A stretch of 64,000 bases of DNA from NCBI GenBank assembly GCA_017302895.1, contig JAFLBV010000002.1, positions 930,001-994,000 of the forward strand, read 5' to 3'. Both the position numbers and the translations under genes were made by a program. This DNA is from Ignavibacteria bacterium (GTDB taxonomy: Bacteria > Bacteroidota > Ignavibacteria > Ignavibacteriales > Ignavibacteriaceae). The notes under the pieces were generated by a model that worked only from the letters and a program-made list of their open reading frames with translations, ran no database searches and had not been told where the DNA came from. This document shows positions 33,363 to 41,858 of the stretch, in pieces (the stretch's first letter is position 1; each line of letters begins with the position of its first letter).

Positions 33363-34624
33363 TTTCCACCTCCGGGTACAATCAACAACCTGGCATAATT
33401 TTCTGTTGTATATTTCAATGCCACTGCTTTCAACTCATCTGCATCGATGGATTCTATCGTCTTCAGGATATTTTCCATCTCATTAGGATTACCTGTGTAA
33501 AAATTGTACTCGTTCATTCGCGAAGCAATTGCATTCACACTCTGCATATTATAGATCGCTTGAACTTTATAGTTATATTTAATTCTTTGCATCTCTTCTG
33601 CTGAAATTTCGCTGTTCAGCGCTTTGTGCAACTCATCAATTATCTCCTTCTCCATCTCTTCAGGTTCAATTCCGGGTTTCACTAGGGCGGTCAGAAGGTT
33701 CATACCGTGATATTTTCCGGTGTAGTTGGAAAACTCGATGTTTTGCAGAGACTCATCTGTAAAGACAAACTTTTTGTGCAGACGGGAGTTTTTTGATGAA
33801 GTCAGGAAATCGCCTGTAAGCGCAAGAGCTATGTCTTCGCGGGTAAATGCAGTTGTTGAAGGCCAGGCAAACATCAGTTTTGGAAGGTAAACTTTGTCGA
33901 CAAATACTTCTTTTACGGTTTCCCGGAGTGAAAATTCTTCCACTTTTTCTGGTGCCGGTGGAGGGACAGTACCTTTTATTTCGCCAAAATATTTGTTTAT
34001 GAGTTCTTTTGTTTGGTCAATTTCGATATCTCCGCCAACCACAAGAGTGGCATTGGAGGGAGAATAAAATGTGTTAAAAAATTCCCTTACATCATCCAAA
34101 TCAATCGATAAAATATCGTTCATGTATCCTATTACCGGTCTCCGATAAGGGTGACCTTCAGGATACACAAGTTTCAACAACTTCTCGAAACCAAGACCGT
34201 AGGGTGCATTATCGTACCGTTCCAGTCTTTCATTTTTTACTACATCTATTTGATTTGAAAGTGTTTCCTGAACAAGCGCAGGGAGGAACCAGCCCATTCT
34301 GTCTGATTCGAGCCACAAACCGAGTTCGAGGTGTGTGGATGGTAGTTTGTCGAAATATACTGTCCTGTCGAATGTTGTGTTGGCATTCAGGTTACCGCCG
34401 GTCTCCTGAATATAGTGAAAATGTTTCCCTTTCGGAACATTTACAGACCCCTGAAACATCATGTGCTCGAAGAGATGCGCAAGTCCCGATTTACGGTTTC
34501 CTTCATTTGCACTTCCGGTTTTGTAAAGCAGGTTGATTGAAACAATCGGATTTTGATTGTCCCTTGTAAGAATTACTTCAAGACCATTGTCCAGGAAATA
34601 TTTCTCATAATTAATGTTAATCAT
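33359..34624 (-). CDS. M16-family zinc metallopeptidase, active subunit
   Basis: 421 residues. The inverted zinc motif HxxEH is present as HLFEHMMFQG in GNRKSGLAHLFEHMMFQGSV, with the distal glutamate in the VVKNERLERYDNAPYG region. FLDNGLEVILTRDNQNPIVS is typical of the N-terminal lobe. It should form a clam-shell peptidase with the downstream inactive subunit. No signal peptide is visible, so it may act in the cytoplasm. Ten bases separate it from lepB. Confidence 0.93.
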   Translation of the reverse strand: MININYEKYFLDNGLEVILTRDNQNPIVSINLLYKTGSANEGNRKSGLAHLFEHMMFQGSVNVPKGKHFHYIQETGGNLNANTTFDRTVYFDKLPSTHLELGLWLESDRMGWFLPALVQETLSNQIDVVKNERLERYDNAPYGLGFEKLLKLVYPEGHPYRRPVIGYMNDILSIDLDDVREFFNTFYSPSNATLVVGGDIEIDQTKELINKYFGEIKGTVPPPAPEKVEEFSLRETVKEVFVDKVYLPKLMFAWPSTTAFTREDIALALTGDFLTSSKNSRLHKKFVFTDESLQNIEFSNYTGKYHGMNLLTALVKPGIEPEEMEKEIIDELHKALNSEISAEEMQRIKYNYKVQAIYNMQSVNAIASRMNEYNFYTGNPNEMENILKTIESIDADELKAVALKYTTENYARLLIVPGGGK

Positions 34625-34634
34625 TTTACCCTCA

Positions 34635-35486
34635 TTAGTTGAGTATTTTTAGAATCCTGTCTCCTCTAATTGATCCCAGCAAACGGAAAAGATCGCTGAA
34701 CGGGATCTTGTTATCCCAGGAGAACAGGACAAAAACCGCCTTGCCAACGATCATATTGCGTGCAACGGGACCCCAAAATCTTGAGTCAGAAGAGTCATCC
34801 CTGTTATCACCCATCATGAAATAGTAGTCTTCCTGGAACTCGTACTCATCAACTGCCTTGTCTTTTATAAACACCTGACCGTTGGTTATCTTTACCACTT
34901 CCTCACCAAATTCCCTGTTGATGAAGTGCTGCCATCCGATTGCGGACTGAGGCGTAAGTTTTACCTTGGCGCCTTTTTTAGGCACAACAAAAGGACCAAA
35001 ATTGTCAGGGTTCCAGTTCTCGTAACCCGGGAACATGTATGCAGCAATTCTTGGATCGTTCTGAGAGGCCCCGTACTGAATGTATGGTGGAAGTGGTGCC
35101 GGTTTACCGTTTACAAATACTACCTTGCTACGAACGACAAGTGTGTCCCCGGGCAAGCCGATGCATCTTTTTACATACTGAATATTCTCAGGATTCGGTC
35201 TGAATTCCCCTTTTTCGCCGGGGAAATCGAAGACAACAATGTCACCTCTGTCAGGGTCTGTGAAGATATCCCAACGAAAGTGGGGTATTTTAATCTCTGT
35301 GTAAGGAATGAATTTCGGTGAATTGATTCCGTAGATGAATTTGTTTACAACAACAAAATCACCCACTAAAATTGTACTCTCCATCGATGGAGTGGGAATT
35401 CGGGTGTTCTGAAAGAAAAATGATATAATAAAGAGTGCTGCAACAAAAGCTTGAAGCAATGACTTCAGCTCTTTTTTTACATTCAA
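34635..35486 (-). CDS. lepB: Signal peptidase I
   Basis: Membrane serine protease that cleaves Sec signal peptides. 283 residues. An N-terminal transmembrane helix (LLQAFVAALFIISFFF) leads into PTPSMESTILVGDFVVVNKF with the catalytic serine. VKRCIGLPGDTLVVRSKVVF holds the lysine, and MMGDNRDDSSDSRFWGPV is box E. An insert of about 60 residues (YMFPGYENWNPDNFGPFVVP and following) is typical of FCB enzymes. It starts with TTG at 35486, supported by GGAG eight bases upstream; there is no ATG before the active site. Confidence 0.94.
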   Translation of the reverse strand: MNVKKELKSLLQAFVAALFIISFFFQNTRIPTPSMESTILVGDFVVVNKFIYGINSPKFIPYTEIKIPHFRWDIFTDPDRGDIVVFDFPGEKGEFRPNPENIQYVKRCIGLPGDTLVVRSKVVFVNGKPAPLPPYIQYGASQNDPRIAAYMFPGYENWNPDNFGPFVVPKKGAKVKLTPQSAIGWQHFINREFGEEVVKITNGQVFIKDKAVDEYEFQEDYYFMMGDNRDDSSDSRFWGPVARNMIVGKAVFVLFSWDNKIPFSDLFRLLGSIRGDRILKILN

Positions 35487-35565
35487 GATTTTTTCTCCAA
35501 ATTAAAATGTAAATTTACGAAAAGAGGAGTTATTAAGAGGTTGAAAGTTTTGTGACCTTGTGGTT

Positions 35566-37023
35566 TCAAGCCCGTTTTTTCAGACTTTTAAGCAATATTT
35601 CATTGACAACTGCAGGATTTGCTTTTCCCTTCGTTTCCCTCATGATTTTACCCACAAAGAAACCCGCAACTTTCTCTTTACCGCTTAAATACTCCTGAAC
35701 CTGTGCCGGATTTTCATCGAGGAGTTTTTCAACCACCTGCTCAAGTTCGTCCGTATTCGATATTTGCATCAAACCTTCTCTCTCCACTATTTTATGGGGA
35801 TCTGTCGGTTCATGTAACATCATTGCGAATACTTCCTTGGCAATTTTACCCGAGATAACGCCTGATGTTATCAGATTTACGAGTTCTGAAAGTCGTTTGG
35901 GTTCTATTATGAATCCGGTAAGCAAAATCTTTTCTTCATTGGCAACCTTCAAAACTTCAGTCATTATCCAGTTGCTGATCTCTTTGTAATTCTGAGTGTG
36001 TTTTACACATTCTTCAAAGTAATATGTGTAGTCCGGTTGTTGAGTCAGAATTGATGCATCATATTGAGGAAGATTGAAAACGGTTTCGTATCGTTTCTTC
36101 TTCGCTTCAGGCAACTCAGGTAACGATGATTTCACCCTCTCAAACCATTCATCATCTATTTCGAGCGGCATCAAATCCGGATCCGGGAAATATCTGTAGT
36201 CGTGCGAATCTTCTTTAGATCTCATCGGGGTTACAATTCCCCTGTCAGCATTCCAAAGAAGTGTCTGCTGCACTATGCTTCCGCCATCCTCGAGAATGTC
36301 TATCTGCCTCTCGATCTCAAAATTGATAGCCCGTTCGACATTTCTGAAGGAGTTCATGTTTTTTACTTCTGTTTTGGTGCCCAGCTTTTGTTCACCACGC
36401 AACCTGACTGAAATATTGGCATCGCATCTCAAAGATCCCTCTTCCATATTGCCGTCGCAAATACCGAGGAAAAGAAGTGTTTGTCTCAGCTTTTTCAGAT
36501 ATGCTGCAGCTTCGGCACCACTTCTCAGATCAGGTTCACTAACAATCTCAATGAGAGGGACACCGCACCGGTTGACATCCACCAGGGTGCTCTCTCCTCT
36601 GTCATGTATCGACTTCCCCGCATCTTCTTCCAAATGAGCTCTTGTTACTCCAATCTCTTTTATCGTGCCATCTTCCAGCTCGATTTTCACAACACCTCTG
36701 CCCACAACAGGTAAAGAGAATTGTGAAATCTGGTAGCCTTTTGGCAGATCGGGATAGAAATAATTTTTCCGGGCGAAGATGGAATGGCGGTTCACTTCAG
36801 CATCGAGTGCAATCCCGAGCCGGATGGCAAACTCGACTGCAGTTCTGTTTAATACCGGCAGTGTTCCGGGGTGTCCGAGACAAACGGGACAGAGATTACT
36901 GTTCGCGTTTTCTGAAAAAACCGATGAACAGCCACAAAATATTTTAGTTTTTGTCTTGAGTTGTGCATGAACCTCCAATCCAATTACAGGTTCATATTTT
37001 TCAAGCAGGGAGTGAAATGTCAT
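35566..37023 (-). CDS. gatB: Aspartyl/glutamyl-tRNA amidotransferase subunit B
   Basis: Amidates Glu-tRNA(Gln) or Asp-tRNA(Asn) with GatA and GatC, neither of which is here. 485 residues. Seen: YEPVIGLEVHAQLKTKTKIF, zinc cysteines CGCSS and CPVCLGHPGTLPVLN, KNYFYPDLPKGYQISQF, and EDSHDYRYFPDPDLMPLEID. The C-terminal YqeY-like tail ends NPAVVNEILLKSLKKRA. Its start codon is only three bases from the amylase remnant upstream. Confidence 0.96.
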   Translation of the reverse strand: MTFHSLLEKYEPVIGLEVHAQLKTKTKIFCGCSSVFSENANSNLCPVCLGHPGTLPVLNRTAVEFAIRLGIALDAEVNRHSIFARKNYFYPDLPKGYQISQFSLPVVGRGVVKIELEDGTIKEIGVTRAHLEEDAGKSIHDRGESTLVDVNRCGVPLIEIVSEPDLRSGAEAAAYLKKLRQTLLFLGICDGNMEEGSLRCDANISVRLRGEQKLGTKTEVKNMNSFRNVERAINFEIERQIDILEDGGSIVQQTLLWNADRGIVTPMRSKEDSHDYRYFPDPDLMPLEIDDEWFERVKSSLPELPEAKKKRYETVFNLPQYDASILTQQPDYTYYFEECVKHTQNYKEISNWIMTEVLKVANEEKILLTGFIIEPKRLSELVNLITSGVISGKIAKEVFAMMLHEPTDPHKIVEREGLMQISNTDELEQVVEKLLDENPAQVQEYLSGKEKVAGFFVGKIMRETKGKANPAVVNEILLKSLKKRA

Positions 37024-37026
37024 GCT

Positions 37027-37443
37027 CTATTTTTTTGAGTAAATGGCATTCCCGTAGGGCGAGAGGGTTAATTTTATCCTGTCCTCGAATTGTTCAGTCT
37101 CTCCGGAAAACGCCTCGGTGTAAACTCCCGAGTAATTACCCAACTGAAGTTCTATCGTTTTTTCTTCTCCGGATAAATTGAAACAGGCAAGAACATTGCT
37201 GTCATCAGCTTCACGCATAAATGCGATTACTTTACCATCAAGATTCTCGTCAAGTCGAACCAGATCACCACCTTTAATCCCCTTGTATAAAGCAGGATTA
37301 ACTTTTTTAAGTCGCGAAAGGGTCCTGTAGAGTTCTGTCATTTTATTTTTTCCGTTTTTATTCATCAAATCAAATCTTCGTATTTTTGCTGTTGGAATGT
37401 CTAAACTGATATGGCCGCAACATTCCGGCTCAGCCAGCATCAC
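37027..37443 (-). pseudogene. Remnant of an alpha-amylase: C-terminal domain only
   Basis: The frame encodes at most 138 residues. From about residue 25 it reads like the end of a GH13 alpha-amylase: the last helix of the catalytic barrel (ELYRTLSRLKKVNPALYKGI) and the beta-sandwich C domain (NVLACFNLSGEEKTIELQLG, then LTLSPYGNAIYSKK). No catalytic barrel is found upstream in any frame, so some 350-400 residues are missing. The first 25 residues do not look like amylase. AAAGG precedes the ATG, so a short protein could still be made. Probably a decayed gene truncated at its 5' end. Confidence 0.6.
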
Positions 37444-37625
37444 CTTTATTTTGAACAGTCAGGAACTTAAGGTTTTAAGCTGCTGTTCTAATACTTATAT
37501 GGTTTATGCTCAAAAGTAACCTGCTAATTTAACGATATTGACCAACATAAAAAACAGCTAAAATTAATATTTTTTTTAGTAGGGAAGTAATAATTATACC
37601 AGAATTAGTAATAAATTTATATCTT

Positions 37626-37633
37626 TACATTTG
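37626..37633 (+). promoter_or_regulatory. TACATTTG -7 element
   Basis: TACATTTG, identical to the recQ element, 52 bases before the ATG of the ATPase gene. The rest of the 37444-37685 gap is AT-rich with no open frame or other structure noticed. Confidence 0.4.
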
Positions 37634-37685
37634 AGAATCAGAAAATTTAATTCGCTCTTTATTAATAATAAAACCGTTTATTCAG

Positions 37686-39182
37686 ATGAAAATTTATTTC
37701 AGAGAAAACCAGTTAGCTTACTTAAACCAGATCGCTGCGAATACAGTGGGTCATTCCAACTTTACTCTCCTTGTAGGTAAAAGAAAAGTTGGAAAAACCA
37801 CACTGATAAAACAGTTTCTGAGAGCAAATGCCGGTGCTTACTTTACAATTAGTAACAAATCGTCATTCCTGCAATTACAGGATATTTCAGAGTACCTGAA
37901 ATCTTATACCTTTCCTGACAGTTTCATACCTAATTTCCAAAGTTGGGGTAACTTCTTCGAATTTCTGTTCTATATCGCTCGAAACAGACCTGTTAATATA
38001 GTTATTGATGAGTTTCATAACTTTGAATTGATCGAATCTGAAGCATTTGACGAGTTAAGAAGAGCCTGGGACACACACTCTAAAAATTCCATGCTCAACC
38101 TGATCGTTGTTACTTCAAATATCGATTTCATGAAAAGAAAATTTGAGGGTGAAGACAGCCCGTTATTCAGGATTAACAACCACTTTATCAAACTTACTCC
38201 TTTCCGCCTTTCGGATGTGATTGTTATTTTCAGGATGAACAATTCGAAATTGTCAACCAACCAGATTATCGACCTTTACACAATTTTTGGCGGTCTACCC
38301 AAGTATTACTTTCTTATTGAAAGGCATCACCTGTGGAACAAAGACCTTGAGACTATTTTGAAGGAACTGGTATTTGTCGATTTTGCTCCGCTCGCCTACG
38401 AATTGAAGGAATTGCTCATCAATGACTTCACTAGAGGCAATAAAATATATCTCTCCATCCTCCAGGCAATTGCCGCCGGATTCACAAAGATGTCTGATAT
38501 CGCAAAAACCGTGAACATTCCGGTAACGAATCTGACAAAATATCTTTATGAACTCGAAAAGAAAAAGAGACTTATCGAGAGACAACTCCCCGTGAATACA
38601 AGTGATGATGCAAAATCGAAATTCGGTAGATATTTTATCAGAAATTATTTTGAAAATTTCTGGTTCAGATTTATCCAGCCCGATATCATCAATTTTGAAA
38701 TGGGCGAGTATGACAAGATGCTTGTTACAATCAGCGACAAACTCGGTGAATATGTAAACAGCAGACTCGGAATATTCGTGAGAGAAATCTTTCATGACTA
38801 TCAGAAAAGCCCTTATATCCAGTACCTCTTCCCGTTCGAAATCACGAGCGTTGGTTCTGTTTGGAACAGAAGAGATACAATTGAAATTGTTGTCGTAAGT
38901 GAATCTGCCCGTGCAGTGCTTTATGCAAATCTTGTTCTTCAGGATGAACCTCTGAACAAGTATGATGTAAATCTCGCATCCACTCAGTTCTTCAAATTCA
39001 AAAACCTTTATGCGAATTATTCGAAAAGGTATCTGTTGATTACGAAGAACGGGCTTGATGAGGGTGCTGAAGCATTCTGCAAACAGAAAAACATTTCAAC
39101 GATCGACATAAATGTATTCTTTGATGCTCTCGTCAGCGACACAGTTGATGCAGATGCACAGATTATCGAAATTGTCGTTTGA
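37686..39182 (+). CDS. ATPase_2/DUF234 family ATPase
   Basis: 498 residues. Walker A LLVGKRKVGKTTLIKQFLRA is near residue 35 and Walker B VNIVIDEFHNFELI near 105, then TPFRLSDVIVIFRMN and GGLPKYYFLIERHHLW, typical of the STAND-like ATPase_2 group. A winged-helix segment (KMSDIAKTVNIPVTNLTKYL) follows, and a C-terminal DUF234-like region related to PD-(D/E)XK nucleases. These are common in archaea and FCB bacteria, often as solitary genes, with unknown function. Single gene with its own promoter motif and terminator. Confidence 0.85.
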   Translation: MKIYFRENQLAYLNQIAANTVGHSNFTLLVGKRKVGKTTLIKQFLRANAGAYFTISNKSSFLQLQDISEYLKSYTFPDSFIPNFQSWGNFFEFLFYIARNRPVNIVIDEFHNFELIESEAFDELRRAWDTHSKNSMLNLIVVTSNIDFMKRKFEGEDSPLFRINNHFIKLTPFRLSDVIVIFRMNNSKLSTNQIIDLYTIFGGLPKYYFLIERHHLWNKDLETILKELVFVDFAPLAYELKELLINDFTRGNKIYLSILQAIAAGFTKMSDIAKTVNIPVTNLTKYLYELEKKKRLIERQLPVNTSDDAKSKFGRYFIRNYFENFWFRFIQPDIINFEMGEYDKMLVTISDKLGEYVNSRLGIFVREIFHDYQKSPYIQYLFPFEITSVGSVWNRRDTIEIVVVSESARAVLYANLVLQDEPLNKYDVNLASTQFFKFKNLYANYSKRYLLITKNGLDEGAEAFCKQKNISTIDINVFFDALVSDTVDADAQIIEIVV

Positions 39183-39206
39183 TCGGCTGATTTCTCAGTA
39201 TTTTGG

Positions 39207-39236
39207 AGCTGCCCTGACCCGGCAGCTTTTTTTTTT
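39207..39236 (+). terminator. Intrinsic terminator
   Basis: AGCTGCC (39207-39213) pairs with GGCAGCT (39221-39227), followed by ten T. It ends the ATPase gene and touches the stop of the convergent glycerate kinase. Confidence 0.88.
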
Positions 39237-40531
39237 TACTCCAACTCGCCGTATATCAGAATGTCAGTAAGATTCACACCGGTATGTCCAGTAATGACGG
39301 CTGAACCTGTCTTACCGATCCATTCACCTGAATTGCTCGACTCAAGATAACTCTCAAAATCAAGACCTCTGTTCAAACTCTCCGGAAAGGTGTTCCCATC
39401 AATAATTGCTCCTGCAAAGGATGTGGTGCCGTCTTTGCCATCCGTACCTGCCGCTAGCAACACAGCATCCCTTCCGGCTATGAGCTTTGAAAACCGCATT
39501 GCGAACTCACATGCTCTTCCTCCAATTCCCTCCCCTTTTACTTTCACACCCGGCTCTGCCCCGGATATGATCAACACAGGTAAGCCTGAAAGTCTCCGCT
39601 TTTCTTTTATAATCTGACACTTTTCAAAGAAAGCAGTTGCTGTATCTTCCACATTCCCTGTAACAGGTTCGTCACAAACCACCAAATCCATCTTCACTCC
39701 TGATGCCAGTTCTGCAAAAGTATGAAGAAATCTTCTGTTTGAGTCGATAATCTTTGTTTCAGGGATGATTTGTGTTTTTTGGACAGTGGGAAGTGTCTTT
39801 TCGACGATTGTTAAAATCCGGCGTATAAAATCAGTGTCAGCAGGTTTCGAAAATCTCTGCAGCACTTCTCCCGTTTTTCCGGCGTCTGCCTCCAAGGGAA
39901 CCAGCATTCCCGATCCGATAGCCCTTACATCATCAGATAATACATCCGAAATGATGAGATTAAGAATGTGCCTTGTTTTAATATAACTGAGCAAACCCCC
40001 GCCTTTTATTTTTGAAACAGAACTCCTGACCAGATTCAAATCTTCAATTTCAATGCCCGCGTTCATTAAAATCGTTGTGAGCCGGCGTTTATCCTCGATA
40101 GTTACACCATCAACAGGGGCGACAACCATTGCAGAAGTGCCGCCTGACAGCAGATAGATAAAGAGAGAATCAGGGGGGACGGTTTTACAAAACTCAATCA
40201 GTCTTGCTCCGGCCAAAAGACTTTTTTCATCAGGAAGAGGATGCGATGAGACAAGAATTTCGAAGGAAGAAATTTTCGGCGGTTTGTCTGAATTGGTGAT
40301 TATCAGCCCTCTCGATACTCTGTCACCAAAAAACCTGACGGCACCCTGAGCCATTTCAACAGCAGATTTCCCTGTCGCTACAATCTCTACTAACCGGTTG
40401 TTTTTAAGCTTCAATTTGTGTTCCTGCAGAGCATTATAAACGGTCACCGCAGGATCGTGACAGGCTAAAGCCTCACGGAATATTCTCTCGATCTCTTGTT
40501 TAAAGGGAGCCGTTTTGCTATACCCGTTCAA
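39236..40531 (-). CDS. Glycerate 2-kinase (DUF4147/MOFRL family)
   Basis: Phosphorylates D-glycerate to 2-phosphoglycerate. 431 residues, as usual. The N-terminal domain has VEIVATGKSAVEMAQGAVRF, LLSGGTSAMVVAPVDGVTIE and VRSSVSKIKGGGLLSYIKTR. The C-terminal MOFRL domain has LLAAGTDGKDGTTSFAGAII and GSAVITGHTGVNLTDI. TTG start with GGAAG upstream, overlapping the end of the REC-Hpt gene by 14 bases. Confidence 0.92.
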   Translation of the reverse strand: MNGYSKTAPFKQEIERIFREALACHDPAVTVYNALQEHKLKLKNNRLVEIVATGKSAVEMAQGAVRFFGDRVSRGLIITNSDKPPKISSFEILVSSHPLPDEKSLLAGARLIEFCKTVPPDSLFIYLLSGGTSAMVVAPVDGVTIEDKRRLTTILMNAGIEIEDLNLVRSSVSKIKGGGLLSYIKTRHILNLIISDVLSDDVRAIGSGMLVPLEADAGKTGEVLQRFSKPADTDFIRRILTIVEKTLPTVQKTQIIPETKIIDSNRRFLHTFAELASGVKMDLVVCDEPVTGNVEDTATAFFEKCQIIKEKRRLSGLPVLIISGAEPGVKVKGEGIGGRACEFAMRFSKLIAGRDAVLLAAGTDGKDGTTSFAGAIIDGNTFPESLNRGLDFESYLESSNSGEWIGKTGSAVITGHTGVNLTDILIYGELE

Positions 40532-41639
40532 GCATTTTCTTCCGAATATTCTCCAGTGAACTTGTTGCCTCAGTCGTCATTTTAATTATCTTCTCAAGAA
40601 TCAATGACTGACCGTGCTTGTTAATATCAGGCTTTTGAAGATTCAGATGAAATTTCTCCATCAGCGGAATAATCTTTTTCAATCCCATGTATGAAAGAAC
40701 GGGTTGAAACTTGTGGCACAATTCTCTGGCCCTTTTAATGTCATCATTCCCAAGGGAAGATTCCAACTCACGAAGTAAAGGTCCGGAATTTTCGAGAAAA
40801 CTCTTGACAATATCTGAAGCAAAAAGAATGTCATTATTAGATACTTCCTTCAGGTATGTAAGATCTACAAGCTCATCAACAATAAAGATATCATCATCAC
40901 CAGATCCGTTGTTTATGAATTCAAAACGGGGTTCTTCAAACAGAAAGGATTGGACAGCAGCAATCAGTTCCTTTGAAACAATCGGCTTTCCTATGTAACC
41001 ATTCATGCCCGATTCAGCCACTCTTGCTTCACTTTCAGACCTCAAAGCAGCCGTTAATGCTATAACGGGAGTGCGGCTTTTGGGTTCCGGAAATGTGTCT
41101 CTGATTCTTCTTGTGGCTTCGTAACCATCCATAACCGGCATCGATATGTCCATTAAGATTAAATCATAATCGTTCGAGGCAACCTTTTCTATTGCCTCCT
41201 CACCGTTCCAGGCATGGTCCAGAAGCAAATCGAGGTTTGACAGAATGCTTTCCACCACTTTTTTGTTTATTTCGTTGTCCTCCACCAGGAGCACCCTTTT
41301 CCCTCTTTTTGCTTTTTCTGAGGGATTTCCTTCGTCCGGGCAAGAATCTGAATTTTTCAGATTTTTCGAACCCGGCATCGCCTCCTTCGATATCGAAACC
41401 TGGATTACTCCCCTGTATAGGTCCTCATCAATCGACAGAATAAAAAACTCGAATCCGGTGCCGTCAACTTCTTCGTAAAAACGGAGAGATCCGGCTCTTA
41501 GTGACGATTTTATCCAGTCACAAAAACAACCTGTGTATTGGTTTATTTCGCCATCGGGAAAATGAAGTTCATCATCGAAAATGAATTTGTGAATGGAAGG
41601 AAAGTAGCTGAATCTTGCTGTTGAAATGACTTGTCTCAT
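40518..41639 (-). CDS. Response regulator with C-terminal Hpt domain
   Basis: 373 residues from the ATG at 41639; a TTG eight codons upstream is possible. The first 115 residues are not recognised. A receiver domain follows (KRVLLVEDNEINKKVVESIL, phospho-acceptor in DLILMDISMPVMDGYEA, TPVIALTAAL, IGKPIV). An Hpt domain ends the protein, with its histidine in ARELCHKFQPVLSYMGL. This is the tail arrangement of a hybrid histidine kinase without HisKA or HATPase, so it works as a phosphorelay module with a separate kinase. It may be the truncated end of a former hybrid kinase. Confidence 0.85.
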   Translation of the reverse strand: MRQVISTARFSYFPSIHKFIFDDELHFPDGEINQYTGCFCDWIKSSLRAGSLRFYEEVDGTGFEFFILSIDEDLYRGVIQVSISKEAMPGSKNLKNSDSCPDEGNPSEKAKRGKRVLLVEDNEINKKVVESILSNLDLLLDHAWNGEEAIEKVASNDYDLILMDISMPVMDGYEATRRIRDTFPEPKSRTPVIALTAALRSESEARVAESGMNGYIGKPIVSKELIAAVQSFLFEEPRFEFINNGSGDDDIFIVDELVDLTYLKEVSNNDILFASDIVKSFLENSGPLLRELESSLGNDDIKRARELCHKFQPVLSYMGLKKIIPLMEKFHLNLQKPDINKHGQSLILEKIIKMTTEATSSLENIRKKMLERV

Positions 41640-41690
41640 TCTGCTTTTCTGTCTTAAGAGCAATTAATAATCTTGGGGGTAAAGATAAAA

Positions 41691-41716
41691 AAAAGGCTGC
41701 TAAAAAGCAGCCTTTT
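41691..41716 (-). terminator. Intrinsic terminator of the TonB-receptor operon
   Basis: AAAAGGCTGCT-AAAA-AGCAGCCTTTT, a perfect 11-bp stem. Read on the minus strand it is followed by a run of eight T, so it ends the transcript coming from the TonB receptor gene. Confidence 0.82.
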
Positions 41717-41807
41717 GGGGGGAGTTTCGTATGTTAAACACTAGCAGGGAATCATGTTTAACTACGATGTAAACTTAAGGGTCGAACGGGTATTATTTAA
41801 TCAGGTT

Positions 41808-41858
41808 TCGATAAACACCCCTTTTTACTCGATAAACACCCCTTTTTACTCGATAAAA
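41808..41858. repeat. 21-bp direct repeat just after the TonB receptor stop
   Basis: TCGATAAACACCCCTTTTTAC occurs twice in tandem (41808-41828, 41829-41849) and a third copy starts (TCGATAAAA at 41850). It begins next to the receptor stop codon at 41859. No other copy was seen in the window. Confidence 0.7.

Noticed and set aside
41808..41858. Direct repeats considered as a CRISPR array
   Set aside because: Copies are contiguous with no spacers and there are no cas genes.
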